The notes beneath the pieces are model-generated. The model was not told the origin of the DNA. It ran no database searches and saw only the letters and a program-made list of their open reading frames with translations. Below, in pieces: positions 26,866 through 35,792 of a DNA stretch of 64,000 bases. Within the stretch, counting starts at the first letter, position 1. Every line of letters starts with the position of its first letter. The position numbers and the translations under genes were made by a program. The DNA lies in the NCBI RefSeq assembly GCF_002095395.1, contig NZ_MJEI01000089.1, positions 1 through 64,000 on the forward strand, in the 5' to 3' direction. This stretch comes from Williamsia sp. 1135 (GTDB lineage: Bacteria; Actinomycetota; Actinomycetes; Mycobacteriales; Mycobacteriaceae).

Positions 26866-28047
26866 TCAGACCATGGTGTCGCCGATTGGGATTCCGAACT
26901 CGCCGTTGCCGAATGCCACATAGGCACGCTCCGCGTCGTTGGCAGCGTGGACCCGCCCGGCATGGGCATCACGCCAGAACCGCTGGATCGGGGTGTCACT
27001 GTCGAGCGCGTGTGCCCCCGAGTTCTCGAAGAGGCGGTCGATCGACGCCACAGCGCGGCCGGTGGCACGAACCTGGTCACGTCGAGTCTTCAGCCGCAAC
27101 TCCATCGGAACCTCTTCGCCCGCGACCAGCAGGTCGTACTCGGACTGGAGGTTGCCCGACAGCTGCGTCCAGGCCGCGTCGATGTCGCTCGCCGCCTCGG
27201 CGATACGCACCTTGGCGAACGGGTCGTCCTTCGCCTTCTCGCCGGCGTAGGCGGCGCGCACGCGCTTGCCCTGATGCTCGACGTGGGCCGCGTAGGCGCC
27301 GTAGGCCATTCCGACGATCGGCGCGGAGATGACACTGGGATGCACCGAACCCCAGGGCATCTTGTACACGGGCGCAGTGTTCTTCTCGAGCCCGGGAGCC
27401 GTACCGGTGCTCATCGCCCGGAAACTGAGCATCCGGTGGCTCGGAACGAAGACGTCCTTGACGTCGATGGTGTTCGATCCGGTGCCCTTGAGGCCCACGA
27501 CGTGCCACACGTCGCGAATCGTGTAGTCCGAGCGCGGGATCAGGAAGCTCACGAAGTCGACGGGCTTGCCATTCTTGATGACCGGACCACCGAGGACAAC
27601 CCACTCCGCGTGACCGCATCCCGACGACCAGGCCCAGGAACCGTTGACCTTGTATCCACCCTCCACGACCTCGCCCACGCCCATCGGGGCGTACGAGGAC
27701 GAGATGCGCACCGAGGTGTCCTCGCCCCAGACGTCTTCCTGTGCCTGCTGCGGAAAGAGTGCGAGGTGCCAGTTGTGCACACCGATGATGCTGGAAACCC
27801 AGCCGGTCGAACCGCAGGCAGACCCGATGCGGCGCACAGCTTCATAGAACGTCACGGGGTCGACCTGGTACCCACCCCATTGCTCGGGCTGCAAGAGCCG
27901 GAAGAATCCGACGTCGGCCAGGGACGCGATCGTCTCGTCCGGGATCTGCCGCAGGTCCTCGCACTCCTGGGCCCGTTGTTCGATCTCAGGTAGCAATGCG
28001 CTGATCTTCTCCAACACCTCTGCGCCCGCTCGGCTGCGATCACTCAT
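26866..28047 (-). CDS. hsaA: 3-HSA monooxygenase, oxygenase component
   Basis: 393 residues from ATG 28047, preceded by GAGGAG at 7 bases. It is a flavin-dependent monooxygenase with acyl-CoA-dehydrogenase fold (class D); the N-terminal helices, the beta domain (WAWSSGCGHAEWVVLGGPV near 140) and the C-terminal four-helix bundle are all present. HsaA hydroxylates 3-HSA at C4 using reduced flavin from HsaB. Length agrees with HsaA of M. tuberculosis (394). It is first gene of a six-gene operon behind a KstR-like box 42 bp upstream. Confidence 0.95.
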   Translation of the reverse strand: MSDRSRAGAEVLEKISALLPEIEQRAQECEDLRQIPDETIASLADVGFFRLLQPEQWGGYQVDPVTFYEAVRRIGSACGSTGWVSSIIGVHNWHLALFPQQAQEDVWGEDTSVRISSSYAPMGVGEVVEGGYKVNGSWAWSSGCGHAEWVVLGGPVIKNGKPVDFVSFLIPRSDYTIRDVWHVVGLKGTGSNTIDVKDVFVPSHRMLSFRAMSTGTAPGLEKNTAPVYKMPWGSVHPSVISAPIVGMAYGAYAAHVEHQGKRVRAAYAGEKAKDDPFAKVRIAEAASDIDAAWTQLSGNLQSEYDLLVAGEEVPMELRLKTRRDQVRATGRAVASIDRLFENSGAHALDSDTPIQRFWRDAHAGRVHAANDAERAYVAFGNGEFGIPIGDTMV

Positions 28048-28089
28048 CGAGCAACTCCTCGCTCTCGTTCCACTTCTTCGTTTCAAGAC

Positions 28090-28103
28090 TAGAACACGTT
28101 CTC
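28090..28103. promoter_or_regulatory. KstR operator of the hsaA operon (one mismatch)
   Basis: TAGAACACGTTCTC fits TnnAACnnGTTnnA except for the last base. It stands 43 bp upstream of the hsaA ATG. Confidence 0.8.
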
Positions 28104-28181
28104 ATTTATGTCGAGTACTGGCCTTTTACGTCTCAATCGCGGGCAAAAGAGCCGTTTGACTGGCATGACAGAACAGAGTTT

Positions 28182-28195
28182 TGTAACATGTTCTA
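28182..28195. promoter_or_regulatory. KstR operator of kshA
   Basis: TGTAACATGTTCTA fits TnnAACnnGTTnnA at every defined base. It is 119 bp before the kshA ATG. The 267-bp divergent region hsaA-kshA holds this site and the hsaA site; I see no further gene in it. Confidence 0.86.
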
Positions 28196-28314
28196 GTAAG
28201 CGGAAGCGCTTAAAGCCGGTGGAGACACAGCCGCAGGCCGAGCTCGACCCGGGCAGACATGCAAACCGGCAGATGCGCAGCCATTCCGGCATCGCCGAAC
28301 GTAGGGAGCAGAAC

Positions 28315-29517
28315 ATGGTGGAGACGACGGCGAAGGCCGGGATCGACAACAGTGCCGATGGCGGCGCTGTTCGCGAGATCGACACCGGCACGCCACCGAC
28401 GCGATTCGCCCGCGGTTGGCACTGCCTCGGCCTGCTGTCCGACTACGACGACGGCAAGCCCCACTCGGTGACGGTGTTCGGCACCAAGCTCGTGGTGTGG
28501 GTCGCCGACGGTGAACTGAAGATCCTCGACGCGTACTGCCGGCACATGGGCGGGGATCTCTCGCAGGGCTCGATCAAGGATGGCAACATCGCCTGCCCGT
28601 TCCACGACTGGCGCTGGAAGGCCAACGGCCGGTGTGCCGGTGTCCCGTACGCGAAGCGCGCTCCCAAGCTGGCCAAGACCCGGTCCTGGCCCGGGATGAT
28701 CCGCAACGGCCAGGTGTTCGTCTACAACGATCCCGAGGGCAACCCCCCGCCGGACAACGTGGTGATCCCCGAACTCGACGAATTGAACAGCGATCAGTGG
28801 ACCGGCTGGACCTGGAACACGATCGTGATCGAAGGCTCCAACTGCCGCGAGATCATCGACAACGTCGTCGACATGGCGCACTTCTTCTATGTCCACTACT
28901 CACTGCCGGACTACTTCAAGAACGTCTTCGAAGGCGAAACTGCCGCGCAGTACATGAACTCGCACGGCAGACCGGACGTCGACATCATGACGGCTTACGG
29001 CGACACCAAGCTCGAATCGATTGCGGCGTACTACGGCCCGGCCTACATGCTCAACCCGATGGTCCAGTACTACGGCGGCTATGCGATCGAGACGATCCTG
29101 ACGAACTGCCACTACCCGATCGACAACAACTCGTTCGTGCTGATGTACGGCGTGATCGCCAAGATCCCAGAGGGTCTCACCGCGGAGCAGGCAGACAAGA
29201 TGGCCACGAAGATCACCGCAGGCATCGAGGTCGGCTTTCTCCAGGACGTGGAGATCTGGAAGCACAAGAGCCGCATCGACAATCCGTTGCTGGTCGAGGA
29301 AGACGGCCCGGTGTATCAGCTGCGTCGATGGTACGAGCAGTTCTACGTCGACGTCGCCGATGTCACCGAAGAGATGACCCAGCGCTACGAATACGAGATC
29401 GACACCACCAAGGCCGTCGAGAACTGGAATCTCGAAGTCCAGGAGAACATTCGACTCAAGGCCGAGCGCGAAGCCGAGACCGGCGAACCGGCCGAGAAGG
29501 TGGACGCGGCGACATGA
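28315..29517 (+). CDS. kshA: 3-ketosteroid-9-alpha-hydroxylase, oxygenase component
   Basis: 400 residues from ATG 28315, with AGGGAG 6 bases upstream. It is a Rieske oxygenase: the [2Fe-2S] ligands are Cys75-x-His77 and Cys94-x2-His97, and the mononuclear iron motif N183xxDxxH189xxxxH194 is complete. KshA hydroxylates the steroid at C9, which together with KstD opens ring B. The reductase partner KshB is not in the window. It is followed 13 bp later by a small Cys-rich gene, a pairing also seen in M. tuberculosis (Rv3526-Rv3527). Confidence 0.95.
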   Translation: MVETTAKAGIDNSADGGAVREIDTGTPPTRFARGWHCLGLLSDYDDGKPHSVTVFGTKLVVWVADGELKILDAYCRHMGGDLSQGSIKDGNIACPFHDWRWKANGRCAGVPYAKRAPKLAKTRSWPGMIRNGQVFVYNDPEGNPPPDNVVIPELDELNSDQWTGWTWNTIVIEGSNCREIIDNVVDMAHFFYVHYSLPDYFKNVFEGETAAQYMNSHGRPDVDIMTAYGDTKLESIAAYYGPAYMLNPMVQYYGGYAIETILTNCHYPIDNNSFVLMYGVIAKIPEGLTAEQADKMATKITAGIEVGFLQDVEIWKHKSRIDNPLLVEEDGPVYQLRRWYEQFYVDVADVTEEMTQRYEYEIDTTKAVENWNLEVQENIRLKAEREAETGEPAEKVDAAT

Positions 29518-29530
29518 CGGTGGGGCACTC

Positions 29531-29890
29531 ATGACGATCAGCTGGTCCAAGGCCCCGGACTTCACCACCGATCCGGAGCGGAAAGCCGCTGTCGAGAAGG
29601 CGACCACCCGGGACAAAGAGCACTATCTGCGGGGTGGCCTGACCGAGATCGAATGCCGGACCTGCCACGCCTGCGTAATGGTGAAGAAGTACAGCCCTCA
29701 CCACACGAGCGTGCAATGGACCTCGCAGGCCCGGGACAACTGCCCCGAGTTCAAGGCGATTCGCGCCGAAGGCGGTAACCCCGCGATGTTGCCTACGTGC
29801 CCGCGGATGTCGGCGAGCATCGATCACGGAGTGAGTGAGGGGATCATTCCGAAGGAGTCTCCCGACGTCGACCCCGACGGTTACTACTGA
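29531..29890 (+). CDS. Conserved Cys-containing protein downstream of kshA (Rv3527-like)
   Basis: 119 residues. The motif CRTCHACVMVKKYSPHHTS near 42-60 has a CxxCxxC pattern followed by His residues, with two more cysteines near 71 and 89; metal binding is possible. No known enzymatic domain is recognised. It is cotranscribed with kshA, and the corresponding gene in M. tuberculosis (Rv3527) has no assigned function. A role in KshA assembly or electron transfer is only a guess from position. Confidence 0.75.
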   Translation: MTISWSKAPDFTTDPERKAAVEKATTRDKEHYLRGGLTEIECRTCHACVMVKKYSPHHTSVQWTSQARDNCPEFKAIRAEGGNPAMLPTCPRMSASIDHGVSEGIIPKESPDVDPDGYY

Positions 29891-29914
29891 CCCCTCTGTA
29901 CTGACCCTTCTGCG

Positions 29915-29992
29915 AATCTGCTCCACCTACAGCAATCCGCTCCGCTTCCAGGGCTCTGGAAGCGGAGCGGATTCTTCTAAGTGGAGCAGATT
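29915..29992. terminator. Nested double hairpin between convergent genes
   Basis: An inner perfect stem of 18 bp (29934-29951 with 29956-29973, loop of 4) lies within an outer perfect stem of 12 bp (29915-29926 with 29981-29992). Outer and inner arms are near copies of each other (AATCTGCTCCAC and AATCCGCTCCGC). It should stop transcription from both sides. Confidence 0.75.
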
Positions 29993-30007
29993 CTGCCCGG
30001 GTGGTGA

Positions 30008-30976
30008 CTACTGCTGCGGACCGTACGAACCGGGCTGCTGGGGCGGGTAGCCACCGGGCTGTCCGTAACCCTGTCCCGGCTGCTGTCCGAAGCCCTGGCC
30101 CGGCTGCTGCCCGAAACCCTGACCTGGTTGTCCCTGCGGTGGGCCATATTGCTGGCCCGGCCCGTATCCCTGAGAAGGTTGCTGACCGTAACCCTGTCCC
30201 GGGGTCGGTCCGTACCCGGGAGGTGCCTGATTCCGCGGAGGGCGGCCCGCCGGCGACGTGAGCGCGAAGAACACCGATAGCCCGCCGGCGATCAGCGCGA
30301 CCAGCGCGCCGATGGTCACCAGCCAGAGTCCGAAACCGGCATCGGAGATGTCGGAGTCACTCGCATCGTCGAGTACCGCCCCGGCCGGGCTGAAGAGATA
30401 GACCAACGCCAGTATCGTCGCGATCAGGCCGAGCACCGTTGCGGTGATGGCGCCGATGCCTGGGAACTTGTTGATGATCAGCGGTACGGCCGCTGCGATG
30501 ATCAGCACACCCAGGATCAGGGTGAAGATGCCGGGCGATTTGCTGCTGTCCTCCAGCAATTGCGAGATCTCGTCGCTCCCCGAACCATCGAACGACACCG
30601 AACCCATGCCTGATATCGAGACGCTCCCGAGCTCATTGTCATCGGCCGCCCAGCTGAAGAAACTGAAGAGCACCATCAGCAGTCCGCCGACCGCCAACGC
30701 GATGCCGGTGAACTTCAGGAGGGGATTCGACGACGCCGGCGCGAGCAGTCCGGTCGTGGTCGCTCGTCCGCCACCGGGCGCGCCGAACGCCGCTTGATAG
30801 CCGGGTTGTGGCGGTTGATAGCCACCAGGTTGATAACCAGCAGGCTGAAAGCCACCGGGTTGGTAGCCACCAGGTTGGTTTCCGCCGTGCGGCTGACCGG
30901 GCCCACCGGGCGGAGGAAATCCACCCGGCTGACCGCCGGACGGAGGGTAGTTGCCGGGTGGTGGGCCGTAAGTCAT
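30008..30976 (-). CDS. Membrane protein with Pro/Gly/Gln-rich tails, paralog 3 of a tandem triplet
   Basis: 322 residues. Residues 1-75 are low-complexity Gly/Pro/Gln with repeated GGYQP/GGFQP units, and residues 255-322 repeat GQGFGQQPGQGYG. The centre has four membrane segments (about 88-110, 147-168, 175-197 and 213-240). Between segments 1 and 2 is the extracellular or periplasmic stretch SGMGSVSF...DSSKSPGIFT, shared with the next two genes. Function is unknown. Transcribed last of the three, 72 bp after its neighbour, and convergent with the Rv3527-like gene. No KstR box is seen in front of the triplet. Confidence 0.8.
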   Translation of the reverse strand: MTYGPPPGNYPPSGGQPGGFPPPGGPGQPHGGNQPGGYQPGGFQPAGYQPGGYQPPQPGYQAAFGAPGGGRATTTGLLAPASSNPLLKFTGIALAVGGLLMVLFSFFSWAADDNELGSVSISGMGSVSFDGSGSDEISQLLEDSSKSPGIFTLILGVLIIAAAVPLIINKFPGIGAITATVLGLIATILALVYLFSPAGAVLDDASDSDISDAGFGLWLVTIGALVALIAGGLSVFFALTSPAGRPPRNQAPPGYGPTPGQGYGQQPSQGYGPGQQYGPPQGQPGQGFGQQPGQGFGQQPGQGYGQPGGYPPQQPGSYGPQQ

Positions 30977-31048
30977 CTGTCCCCCTGCTGTGAGTGGTTC
31001 ACCCGTCCCGCGGGCGCTACTGATCGAAATCGATCGTAACGCGCGTAC

Positions 31049-31612
31049 TCACCGGCTGGTCGGCGCAGGCGCTGCCGGCGACCGGACGGCAAGCACGACC
31101 GCCCAGCCGGATACGACAAGAGCAACCACAGAACCCAGTGCCACCAGCCAGAGTCCCCAGCCCACGTCGCCGATGGACGAGTCTCCGGCGTTCTCGATCA
31201 GGGCGTCGACAGGATCGAAGAGGAAGAAGAGCACCCTGATCGTCGCAAGGAGAGACAGCACAGCGGCGGTCACGGCAACGATTCCCGGGAAACGGTTGAG
31301 GATCAACAACACCGCCGCGAGGATGAGCAGCACGCCGAAGACGGCCGTGGAGATCCCCGGTGATTTGCTGTTGTCTTCGAGCAGCTGCTCGAGTTCTCCC
31401 GAGCCGGAGCCGAATCCACCCTCGATCGACACCGACCCCATACCGGTCACCGCCGCACTGAAGAGCTCGTCTTCGGCGGAGGCCCAGCTGAAGAAACTGA
31501 AGATCACCATCGCGGCACCTGCCAGGGCAAGAACGACGCCGGCCGGCTTGAGCTTCGGATTCGCCGACCGCCGAGCACGTAGCCCGGAACCGGACACAGA
31601 GCCATCGGTCAT
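31049..31612 (-). CDS. Four-TM membrane protein, paralog 2 of a tandem triplet
   Basis: 187 residues from ATG 31612, which overlaps the stop of the upstream paralog by 4 bases. It has the four-membrane-segment core (FSFFSWASA; TGMGSVSIEGG; NSKSPGISTAVFGVLLILAA; WGLWLVALGSVVALVVSGWAV) but only short tails, so it shows the minimal unit of this family. No known domain is recognised. The strict keeping of GMGSVS and KSPGI in all three paralogs points to the loop after segment 1 as functionally important. Confidence 0.75.
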   Translation of the reverse strand: MTDGSVSGSGLRARRSANPKLKPAGVVLALAGAAMVIFSFFSWASAEDELFSAAVTGMGSVSIEGGFGSGSGELEQLLEDNSKSPGISTAVFGVLLILAAVLLILNRFPGIVAVTAAVLSLLATIRVLFFLFDPVDALIENAGDSSIGDVGWGLWLVALGSVVALVVSGWAVVLAVRSPAAPAPTSR

Positions 31613-32685
31613 CGTCTGTCTTCTCCCTGTACGTCGGTTCGCGGCGCCGGAGCACGTCGCGGTGGCGGGCGCTGACCGGGCGGCACGCCCCTGCCCGGCG
31701 GGATCTGGCCAGGCGGCACAGGTCCCGGCGGTACCGCTCGGGGAATTCGATCTCTGCCTGGCACGGACTGATTCACGGTCGGATACGAGTTCGGGAGCGG
31801 CCGGGGTGAGGGAGGCGGCCGGTATCCGGGCTGAGCCGGGGGTGGGCGTCGTCCCATCGGCCCATCGCCGCCACCTTGGCGGGCGCGATAGCCCGGTTCT
31901 GGCCGGAAACCGGGGCGGGGTGCAGGTGGCGGTACGGCCGGGGCCCGCCGGGCTCCGCTTCGACTCGTCGGCGGTCTGCCCGGAGCCGCGGACTCGGTCC
32001 TGCGCCCGGACGCCGCGGTCTCCGTCGCCGGTGATCGCCCTCCGCGCAGCGCGATGATGGTGCCGAATCCGGACGCCGCCAGCGCACCGAACGCACCAAG
32101 GGTCACCAGCCACAGCCCGAGACCGGCGTAACCGATGCCGGTACTGCCGGTGCCCTCGAGCACGGCGTCTCCCGGAGCGAACAGATACTCCAAGGACATG
32201 AACACCGCGATGAGCGCAAGGACGGCACCTGCCGCGGCTCCGAGTCCCGGATAGCGGCCCCGCACCATGAGGATCGCTGCGCCGACCAGCAGTGCACCGA
32301 GCAGCGCCGTGAAGATTCCTGGTGACTTGCTGCGCTCGTCGAGTTCGGCCGCCACGTCGGCGGACCCGCCCAACGCCTGAGCGCGCGCTTCCGACGCCTC
32401 GAACGACACCGAACCCATTCCGGTCACCGACAAGCGCAGATCGTCGTCTGACGCGCTCGCCCAGGTCAGAAAACTGCAGACGACGACGAGCACACCCGCT
32501 GCGACGAGCATCAGACCGGCGAAGCGCAACCGTGAATCGCCGGACGCCGACATGAACAACCCACGGCCCGTGGTCGACCGACGGCCGTCATCTCTCGCGG
32601 CGGGCACCGTGCGTGACCGGCGCCTCGAGGTTGATCCCGCAGACTGCCAACCGCCGGGATCGACACGCGACCGGTCGTACGTCAT
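31609..32685 (-). CDS. Membrane protein with Pro/Arg-rich C-terminal tail, paralog 1 of a tandem triplet
   Basis: 358 residues from ATG 32685 (GAGGG just upstream); ATG 32553 is an alternative that would remove 44 residues. The membrane core lies at about 52-215 (CSFLTWASA; TGMGSVSFEASEARA; RSKSPGIFTALLGALLVGAA; LGLWLVTLGAFGALAASGFG). Residues 220-358 form a Pro/Arg/Gly-rich, probably cytoplasmic, disordered tail. It is first gene of the three-paralog operon. Function is unknown. Confidence 0.75.
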   Translation of the reverse strand: MTYDRSRVDPGGWQSAGSTSRRRSRTVPAARDDGRRSTTGRGLFMSASGDSRLRFAGLMLVAAGVLVVVCSFLTWASASDDDLRLSVTGMGSVSFEASEARAQALGGSADVAAELDERSKSPGIFTALLGALLVGAAILMVRGRYPGLGAAAGAVLALIAVFMSLEYLFAPGDAVLEGTGSTGIGYAGLGLWLVTLGAFGALAASGFGTIIALRGGRSPATETAASGRRTESAAPGRPPTSRSGARRAPAVPPPAPRPGFRPEPGYRARQGGGDGPMGRRPPPAQPGYRPPPSPRPLPNSYPTVNQSVPGRDRIPRAVPPGPVPPGQIPPGRGVPPGQRPPPRRAPAPRTDVQGEDRR

Positions 32686-32774
32686 GGGCCCTCACCGATC
32701 ACCTCGCGTGGAGTCCGACTCGCATCCGAGTCGTCAATTCGGACAAATGGTAACCCGAGCCACCCGCTCAGGCG

Positions 32775-33860
32775 TCATACTCCCGCGTTGGCGTCCTGCT
32801 TTTTCTTGAGCTCGAGGGCGATGTCGATGAGCTGGTCTTCTTGGCCACCGACGAGTTTGCGGCTGCCGGCCTCGAGCAGGATCTCCGCCGCCGACACTCC
32901 GTATTTCTCGGCGTGACCCTCGGCGTGCTTGAGGAAGGAGCTGTAGCAGCCCGCATAGCCCATCATCATCGCCGGACGGTCGACGAGGCACTCGGTGGGC
33001 ATCACCGGCCGCACGACGTCTTGGGCGGCGTCCGCGATCTTCATGAAATCGATACCGGTGGTGATGCCGAGCTTGTCGCAGACCCCCACAAACGCCTCGA
33101 CCGGTGTATTGCCCGCGCCTGCACCGAATCGACGCACCGATCCGTCGATCTGCTGCGCTCCGGCCCGCACCGCCGCAACGGAATTGGCGACGGCGATGTC
33201 GAGGTTCTCGTGGCCGTGAAAGCCGATCTGCGCATCGTCGCCGAGCTCGGCTTTGAGCGCAGCCACCCGATCGGAGACCTGTTCGAGGACAAGGGCTCCG
33301 GCCGAATCGACGACATAGACGCACTGACATCCGGCATCGGCCATGATCCGGGCCTGCTTGGCCAGCACCTCCGGCGGCTGACTGTGCGACATCATCAAGA
33401 ACCCCACGGTCTCCAGACCGAGTTCGCGGGCCAGCCCGAAGTGCTGGATCGACACGTCGGCCTCGGTGCAATGCGTCGCGATCCGGCAGATCTGGGCACC
33501 GTTGTCCTGGGCAGCCCGGATGTCGTCCTTGATCCCCAGTCCGGGCAGCATCAGAAACGCGATCTTCGCCGACGTCGCGGTCTCCACCGCCGCTTTGATC
33601 AGCTGCTGCTCAGGAGTTTTGGAGAAGCCGTAGTTGAACGACGAGCCGCCCAGACCATCACCGTGCGTCACCTCGATCACCGGGACGCCGGCACCGTCGA
33701 GAGCGCCGACGATGTCGCGGACCTCCTGCTCGGTGAACTGATGCCGTTTGTGGTGACTGCCATCGCGCAGCGAGGAGTCGGTGATGCGAATGTCCAAGCT
33801 CTCGCTGTATTTTCGAGCTCCGGCCATCAAGTCTGTGGAATTGGCGAACATGTCAGACAC
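32775..33860 (-). CDS. hsaF: 4-hydroxy-2-oxohexanoate/-valerate aldolase
   Basis: 361 residues of the DRE-TIM metallolyase family. [18 protein letters not shown] (near 25-42) carries the catalytic Arg-Asp pair and HGHEN (near 214) the metal-binding histidines. HsaF cleaves 4-hydroxy-2-oxohexanoate from the steroid A ring to pyruvate and propanal, which is channelled to HsaG. The GTG start at 33860 overlaps the hsaG stop; ATG 33851 is an alternative. It is last gene of hsaE-hsaG-hsaF. Confidence 0.95.
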   Translation of the reverse strand: MSDMFANSTDLMAGARKYSESLDIRITDSSLRDGSHHKRHQFTEQEVRDIVGALDGAGVPVIEVTHGDGLGGSSFNYGFSKTPEQQLIKAAVETATSAKIAFLMLPGLGIKDDIRAAQDNGAQICRIATHCTEADVSIQHFGLARELGLETVGFLMMSHSQPPEVLAKQARIMADAGCQCVYVVDSAGALVLEQVSDRVAALKAELGDDAQIGFHGHENLDIAVANSVAAVRAGAQQIDGSVRRFGAGAGNTPVEAFVGVCDKLGITTGIDFMKIADAAQDVVRPVMPTECLVDRPAMMMGYAGCYSSFLKHAEGHAEKYGVSAAEILLEAGSRKLVGGQEDQLIDIALELKKKQDANAGV

Positions 33861-34764
33861 CTACCTTTGCTGCGAGCTTCTGCTTGGCGATCTCTTCGCC
33901 GACCTTGGTGGCGGCGGCGGTCATGATGTCGAGGTTGCCGGCATAGGGCGGCAGGAAGTCCCCGGCGCCCTCGACCTCGACGAAGATCGACACCCGGGCC
34001 ATACCGCCGTTGCCGACACTCGGCGGATCGAACTGCGGATCCTGAAGCAGCCGGTATCCGGGTACGTATTCCTGGATCTCTTTCTCCCGCTTGTGGATCG
34101 CCTCCGCGATCGCATTGATGTCCGCGTCCTCCGGGATGGCGCAGAAGATGGTGTCGCGCATGATCATCGGTGGATCAGCCGGATTCAAGATGATGATCGC
34201 CTTCCCGCGATCGGCACCACCGATCGTCTCGATCCCGCGTGAGGTGGTCTTGGTGAACTCATCGATGTTCGCGCGCGTGCCGGGCCCCGCCGACTCCGAC
34301 GACACCGACGCCACGATCTCCGCGTACACCACCGGGACAACCGACGACACCGCGTGCACCATCGGAATCGTCGCCTGACCACCACAGGTGATCATGTTCG
34401 TATTCGGCGCATCGAGGTGCTCACGCAGGTTCGCGGGCGGCACCACCGCCGGACCCACCGCCGCCGGGGTGAGATCGATGGCGGTGATGCCCGCGGCCTC
34501 GTACTTCGGTGCGTACTCGCGGTGCACGTAGGCCGAGGTGGCCTCGAAGATGAGGTCGGGCTTCTCCGTGGACGCGAGCAGCTCGTCGGCGCCGCCGGAC
34601 ATGGTGATCAGTCCGCGATCTGCGGCCCGCTTCATGCCTTCGGAATCGGCGTCGATGCCGACCATCCACCGCGGCTCGATCACCTCGGACCGCGCCAATT
34701 TGTACATCAAATCCGTACCGATGTTGCCCGACCCGATGATCGCGGCGGTGACCTTGTCTGCCAC
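33853..34764 (-). CDS. hsaG: Acylating aldehyde dehydrogenase
   Basis: 303 residues. The Rossmann motif [15 protein letters not shown] is at 9-23 and the catalytic cysteine is Cys127 ([10 protein letters not shown]). HsaG converts propanal to propionyl-CoA with NAD+ and CoA while bound to HsaF. The start is GTG 34764 with TAGGAG 5 bases upstream. The overlap of 8 bases with hsaF fits the obligate complex of the two proteins. Confidence 0.95.
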   Translation of the reverse strand: MADKVTAAIIGSGNIGTDLMYKLARSEVIEPRWMVGIDADSEGMKRAADRGLITMSGGADELLASTEKPDLIFEATSAYVHREYAPKYEAAGITAIDLTPAAVGPAVVPPANLREHLDAPNTNMITCGGQATIPMVHAVSSVVPVVYAEIVASVSSESAGPGTRANIDEFTKTTSRGIETIGGADRGKAIIILNPADPPMIMRDTIFCAIPEDADINAIAEAIHKREKEIQEYVPGYRLLQDPQFDPPSVGNGGMARVSIFVEVEGAGDFLPPYAGNLDIMTAAATKVGEEIAKQKLAAKVGV

Positions 34765-34815
34765 TGGAACTCCTAACGTAAAAGTTGCGGAAGTATGGTT
34801 CTGTTGGACTGCGGC

Positions 34816-35604
34816 TCAGGTGAAGTCGAGGGTGACGCTGCCCAGGCCGGCGAAGTCGGCCACGAAGTGATCGCCCGACCGGATGTCGATGGCACGGGTC
34901 GCGGTCCCCGGCAGGATCACGTCGCCTTTGCGCAAGCGCACCCCGAAGCTCTCGACCTTGCGCGCCAGCCACGACACCGCCGTGAGCGGGTGCCCCAGCA
35001 CCGCGCTCGAATTGCCTTCGGCGATCAACTCCCCGTTGCGATGCAGCGTGGCGTCGATGTTCCCGGTGTCGATGTCAGCGATCTTCACCCGCTGCTCCCC
35101 CAGCACCCAGCCACACGACGACGCGTTGTCGGCGATCGTGTCGGGCAGCGAGATCTTCCAATCCCGGATCCGGGAATCGATCAACTCGATCGACGGCACC
35201 ACCCACTCGACCGCTGCGATCACGTCCTCGTTGGTGCACCCCGCACCGGGCAGGTCCGCCCCCAGGATGAAACCGACCTCGACCTCCACCCGCGGAAAAC
35301 AGAACTTCGTGGCATCGATGGGGGTGTGCTCGTGGTACTCCATCACATCGAGCAGATGCCCGTAGTCGGGCTCATCGACGCCCATCATCTTCTGCATCGC
35401 CTCCGAGGCGAGCCCCACCTTGTGGCCCGCAACCCTTGCCCCGGCATCGAGACGCTTGCGAATATTGATCAGCTGGATCTCATAGGCGTCGGTGACGTCG
35501 ATGTCCGGAAACGCAACAACCGGCGGGTCGATGGCCACTGCCGTCGCCTCCGCCCTGGCCAGTTCATCGGCGATCTGGTGACGCTGCTGGTCGGTGATCG
35601 TCAT
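34816..35604 (-). CDS. hsaE: 2-hydroxyhexa-2,4-dienoate hydratase
   Basis: 262 residues from ATG 35604. It belongs to the fumarylacetoacetate hydrolase/hydratase fold; VGFILGADLPGAGCT and the acidic metal-binding residues in VEVEVGF are visible. HsaE adds water to 2-hydroxyhexa-2,4-dienoate, the product of meta-cleavage hydrolysis, giving the substrate of HsaF. It leads the hsaE-hsaG-hsaF operon, with a KstR-like box 35 bp upstream. The producer of its substrate, HsaD, is not encoded in the window. Confidence 0.95.
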   Translation of the reverse strand: MTITDQQRHQIADELARAEATAVAIDPPVVAFPDIDVTDAYEIQLINIRKRLDAGARVAGHKVGLASEAMQKMMGVDEPDYGHLLDVMEYHEHTPIDATKFCFPRVEVEVGFILGADLPGAGCTNEDVIAAVEWVVPSIELIDSRIRDWKISLPDTIADNASSCGWVLGEQRVKIADIDTGNIDATLHRNGELIAEGNSSAVLGHPLTAVSWLARKVESFGVRLRKGDVILPGTATRAIDIRSGDHFVADFAGLGSVTLDFT

Positions 35605-35638
35605 GGTCTGCCTCGCTCTCCTGCCGGGCCCAGCGAAC

Positions 35639-35652
35639 TGGAACGTGTTTCT
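35639..35652. promoter_or_regulatory. KstR operator of hsaEGF (one mismatch)
   Basis: TGGAACGTGTTTCT keeps the core AACnnGTT and the first T of the KstR pattern; the last defined base is T instead of A. It lies 34 bp upstream of the hsaE ATG. Confidence 0.65.
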
Positions 35653-35719
35653 GTTTTGCCATACATCGGGCACTCGCCAATGCCTTCCAGGCTGGTATAG
35701 CCTGCCTAGTGAGTCACTT

Positions 35720-35733
35720 TATAACGTGTTCTA
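35720..35733. promoter_or_regulatory. KstR operator of kstD
   Basis: TATAACGTGTTCTA fits TnnAACnnGTTnnA at every defined base. It lies 59 bp upstream of the kstD ATG in the divergent hsaE-kstD region. Confidence 0.86.
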
Positions 35734-35792
35734 CCTTGCCGGTGGAAGTCGGCCGGCTTGAGAGACGTTTTCGGCGTGCAAAGGGGTAATTG

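Noticed and set aside
30008-30300. Gly/Gln/Pro repeats as a CRISPR or minisatellite array
   Set aside because: The repeats are in frame within a membrane-protein gene, are degenerate at the DNA level and have no spacer structure.
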